Both the position numbers and the translations under genes were made by a program. A DNA stretch of 7,469 nucleotides from Solirubrobacteraceae bacterium. GTDB taxonomy: Bacteria; Actinomycetota; Thermoleophilia; Solirubrobacterales; Solirubrobacteraceae. The stretch's first letter is position 1. Each line of letters starts with the position of its first letter. The notes beneath the pieces are model-generated. The model made no database searches. It saw nothing but the letters and a program-made list of their open reading frames with translations, and had not been told where the DNA came from. This document shows, piece by piece, positions 6,015 to 7,469 of this stretch. The stretch spans positions 1-7,469 of the forward strand of contig JASHQV010000333.1 of NCBI GenBank assembly GCA_030038955.1, written 5' to 3'.

Positions 6015-7413
6015 CCGGATCGAGGCTGGGGGCAGCCGCGGCGCCCTGCTCGGAGGTGAGCCGGGAGAGTGTGGCGACGGCCTGTCGAAGCTGCTCGGGC
6101 GCCACTGTGAACGGGAGCCGGAGGAAGCGCTCCAAGAGGCCGGCGCCGCCAAACCGTGGCCCCGGTGTCAGGTAGAGGTTGTGCTCCTGCGCCCGGACCG
6201 CGAGCGCGGTGCTGCTCGCTTGCGGAAGCTCGGCCCACACGAACAGTCCTCCCGGCGGGCGCACGTAGCGCCAGCTAGGCAGCTGCGCGTCGAGCGCTTG
6301 CAGCAGCGCCGTGCGGCGGGTCGCCGCAAGCGCGCAGCGATCGGCCAGCAGGCCGTCGAGCTGCTCGAGCACGCGGGTCGCCAGCAGCTGCTCCAGCACC
6401 GGGCTCGCGAGGTCGGTCGTTGCGCGGGCCTGGGCGAGCCGCCTGATCAGCAGCGGGTCGGCCCGGATCCAACCGATCCGGAGTCCGCCCCAGACAGCCT
6501 TGTCGAGTGATCCGATCGTGATCGTAGCCGGGCACAGAGCGGCCGCGGGAGGCGGCATCGGCTGCTGGTCCAGGTTCAACTCGACGAACGTCTCGTCGAC
6601 CACGATCTGACATCCCGACTGGGCCAGGCTGCGCAGCGCACGGCGACGCGAGCGGGCGTCGATCAGCGCTCCGGTCGGGTTCTGGAAGTCAGGCACCAGA
6701 TACGCGAGTCCTCCCTCGCCGTCGCTGGCGGCAGCCGCAATCGATGCCAGATCCCAGCCGCTCGCGTCGACGGGCACCGCGTGCAGGTGGGCACCGGCGG
6801 CGCGGAGCGCGTCCAGTGCGGCGGGATACGAGGGGACCTCGACGATCGCCCTGTGGCCGGGTCGCAGCAGCGTCCCGATCGTCAGGTTGAGCGCGTGCAT
6901 CGCGCCGCTCGTGACGAGGATCTGCTCGGGGCCCGTGGTCATGCCTCGCCAGCTGAATCGGCTCGCGATCGCGGTCCGCAGGGGCGGCAGGCCAAGCGGC
7001 TCGTAGCCGTGCTGGTCCAACCAGCGAGGCAGCTCCGCAGCCGCGTCGGCGGCAAGCTCCGCGAGCAGGGGAGGCGCGGGAAGCGCGGCGATTCGCAGGT
7101 CGAAGCCTTCGGCGGGCAGCACCGCATCAGCGGCAGCGCGGTGGCCGGCGGGGAGCGTCGCCCAGGTGCCGGCACCGTGGCGGCTCGCGAGGTATCCCTC
7201 GTCGCGCAGGCGAGTGTAGGCGGCGGTGACGGTGGCCCGGCTGATGCCAAGCGCGCCCGCCAGCGCGCGCTCCGCGGGCAGGCGCGTCTGCAGGCCGACG
7301 CGGCCGTCGAGGATCAGCGAGCGGATCGTCGCCGCCAGCCGCTCGTTGCTCGCACCCCGGTCGTGCCAGGTACCGAGCTCGCGGGCCAGCCGCGTTGCCG
7401 TGACGCCGTTCAC
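6001..7413 (-). CDS. MocR-family transcriptional regulator (GntR winged helix plus PLP-dependent aminotransferase-like domain)
   Basis: The 470-residue protein has the MocR layout. A winged-helix DNA-binding domain (about 20-88) contains RLPAERALAGALGISRATV (44-62) and DEGYLASRHGAGT (71-83). After a linker, a fold-type I aminotransferase-like domain (about 105-455) follows. Cofactor residues are visible: TSGAMHAL (168-175), N245 in PDFQNPTG, D273 in VVDETFVEL and K305 in GSLDKAVWGGLRIGW as the likely Schiff-base lysine. PPGGLFVWAEL (386-396) and RLPF (432-435) complete the pattern. VVDETFVEL with Phe at 276, where many aminotransferases have Tyr, resembles the YczR-like branch. Such regulators bind DNA as dimers, sense PLP or amino compounds, and often control themselves and a divergent neighbour. 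The start is taken as GTG 7413; a TTG at 7455 is in frame but lies inside the upstream palindrome. No good ribosome binding site precedes the GTG. The gene is convergent with the CFA-synthase-like gene. Confidence 0.92.
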   Translation of the reverse strand: MNGVTATRLARELGTWHDRGASNERLAATIRSLILDGRVGLQTRLPAERALAGALGISRATVTAAYTRLRDEGYLASRHGAGTWATLPAGHRAAADAVLPAEGFDLRIAALPAPPLLAELAADAAAELPRWLDQHGYEPLGLPPLRTAIASRFSWRGMTTGPEQILVTSGAMHALNLTIGTLLRPGHRAIVEVPSYPAALDALRAAGAHLHAVPVDASGWDLASIAAAASDGEGGLAYLVPDFQNPTGALIDARSRRRALRSLAQSGCQIVVDETFVELNLDQQPMPPPAAALCPATITIGSLDKAVWGGLRIGWIRADPLLIRRLAQARATTDLASPVLEQLLATRVLEQLDGLLADRCALAATRRTALLQALDAQLPSWRYVRPPGGLFVWAELPQASSTALAVRAQEHNLYLTPGPRFGGAGLLERFLRLPFTVAPEQLRQAVATLSRLTSEQGAAAAPSLDPGYVA

Positions 7414-7420
7414 ACTGCCA

Positions 7421-7449
7421 CTTCTAGCAGATTGGCCTGCCTTGGTGCA
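7421..7449 (-). promoter_or_regulatory. Candidate promoter of the MocR gene, possibly giving a leaderless mRNA
   Basis: On the minus strand TGCACC (7449-7444) and TAGAAG (7426-7421) are 17 bases apart. The GTG at 7413 follows the -10-like box after seven bases, where transcription would begin, so the mRNA could be leaderless; this would also explain the poor ribosome binding site. Both hexamers are imperfect, and the -35 box lies inside the inverted repeat. Confidence 0.3.
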
Positions 7450-7458
7450 GGCCAATCT
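7429..7458. repeat. Perfect 12-bp inverted repeat, probable operator of the MocR regulator
   Basis: AGATTGGCCTGC (7429-7440) is followed after six bases by its exact reverse complement GCAGGCCAATCT (7447-7458). It lies 16-45 bases upstream of the MocR start, across the likely -35 region. The arms carry TTGG/CCAA cores, and a further CCAA inside the loop side makes a direct repeat. Position and symmetry fit a site for a dimeric regulator acting on its own promoter. A terminator is less likely because no T-run follows. Confidence 0.6.
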
Positions 7459-7469
7459 CTGTCATCCTC

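Noticed and set aside
7429..7458. The 12-bp inverted repeat as an intrinsic terminator of a gene to the right
   Set aside because: No T-run follows on either strand, and its position upstream of a regulator's start fits an operator better. It cannot be fully excluded without the sequence to the right.
1..7469. CRISPR arrays, tRNA genes, insertion sequences, attachment sites
   Set aside because: I saw no regularly spaced repeats, no tRNA-like cloverleaf, no transposase motifs and no terminal repeats. All long stretches are explained by the five genes.

Overview
The window is high-GC bacterial DNA (roughly 65-70% G+C by eye). Its third codon positions are almost all G or C, start codons are often GTG, and genes are tightly packed. 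Together with the large FtsX-type permease and a YczR-like MocR regulator, this suggests a chromosomal stretch of a high-GC actinobacterium, possibly of the Thermoleophilia type; the lineage is an inference. I see no rRNA, tRNA, CRISPR array, insertion sequence or phage gene.

Layout, left to right. (1) Positions 1-2154, minus strand: the first 718 codons of a large FtsX/MacB-type ABC transporter permease, running off the left edge. (2) 2166-3344, minus: a zinc-dependent dehydrogenase of the glutathione-independent formaldehyde dehydrogenase type. (3) 3384-4514, minus: a 376-residue cobalamin-independent methionine synthase-like (MetE C-terminal type) zinc methyl/alkyl transferase. Genes 3, 2 and 1 are transcribed leftward in that order with gaps of 39 and 11 bases, so they look like one operon. 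(4) 4515-4671: a divergent intergenic region with a good ribosome binding site and a plausible promoter for the leftward operon. (5) 4672-5985, plus: a cyclopropane-fatty-acyl-phospholipid synthase-like SAM-dependent enzyme. (6) 6001-7413, minus: a MocR-family regulator (GntR winged helix fused to an aminotransferase-like domain), convergent with gene 5 across 15 bases. (7) 7414-7469: its promoter region, holding a perfect 12-base-pair inverted repeat that is probably the operator.

Functional reading. A MetE-type transferase, a formaldehyde-dehydrogenase-type enzyme and a SAM-consuming lipid-modifying enzyme lie side by side, so a link through methyl-group or one-carbon chemistry is a reasonable hypothesis. 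It is not proven, and substrates cannot be read from the sequence. The permease may simply be co-transcribed; its ATPase would have to lie outside the window. The MocR regulator most likely controls itself and perhaps a divergent gene beyond the right edge. I found no wholly new system. The best leads are the palindromic operator with a possible leaderless start, the Gln that replaces a conserved His in the CFA-synthase active site, and the unusual gene combination of the leftward operon.
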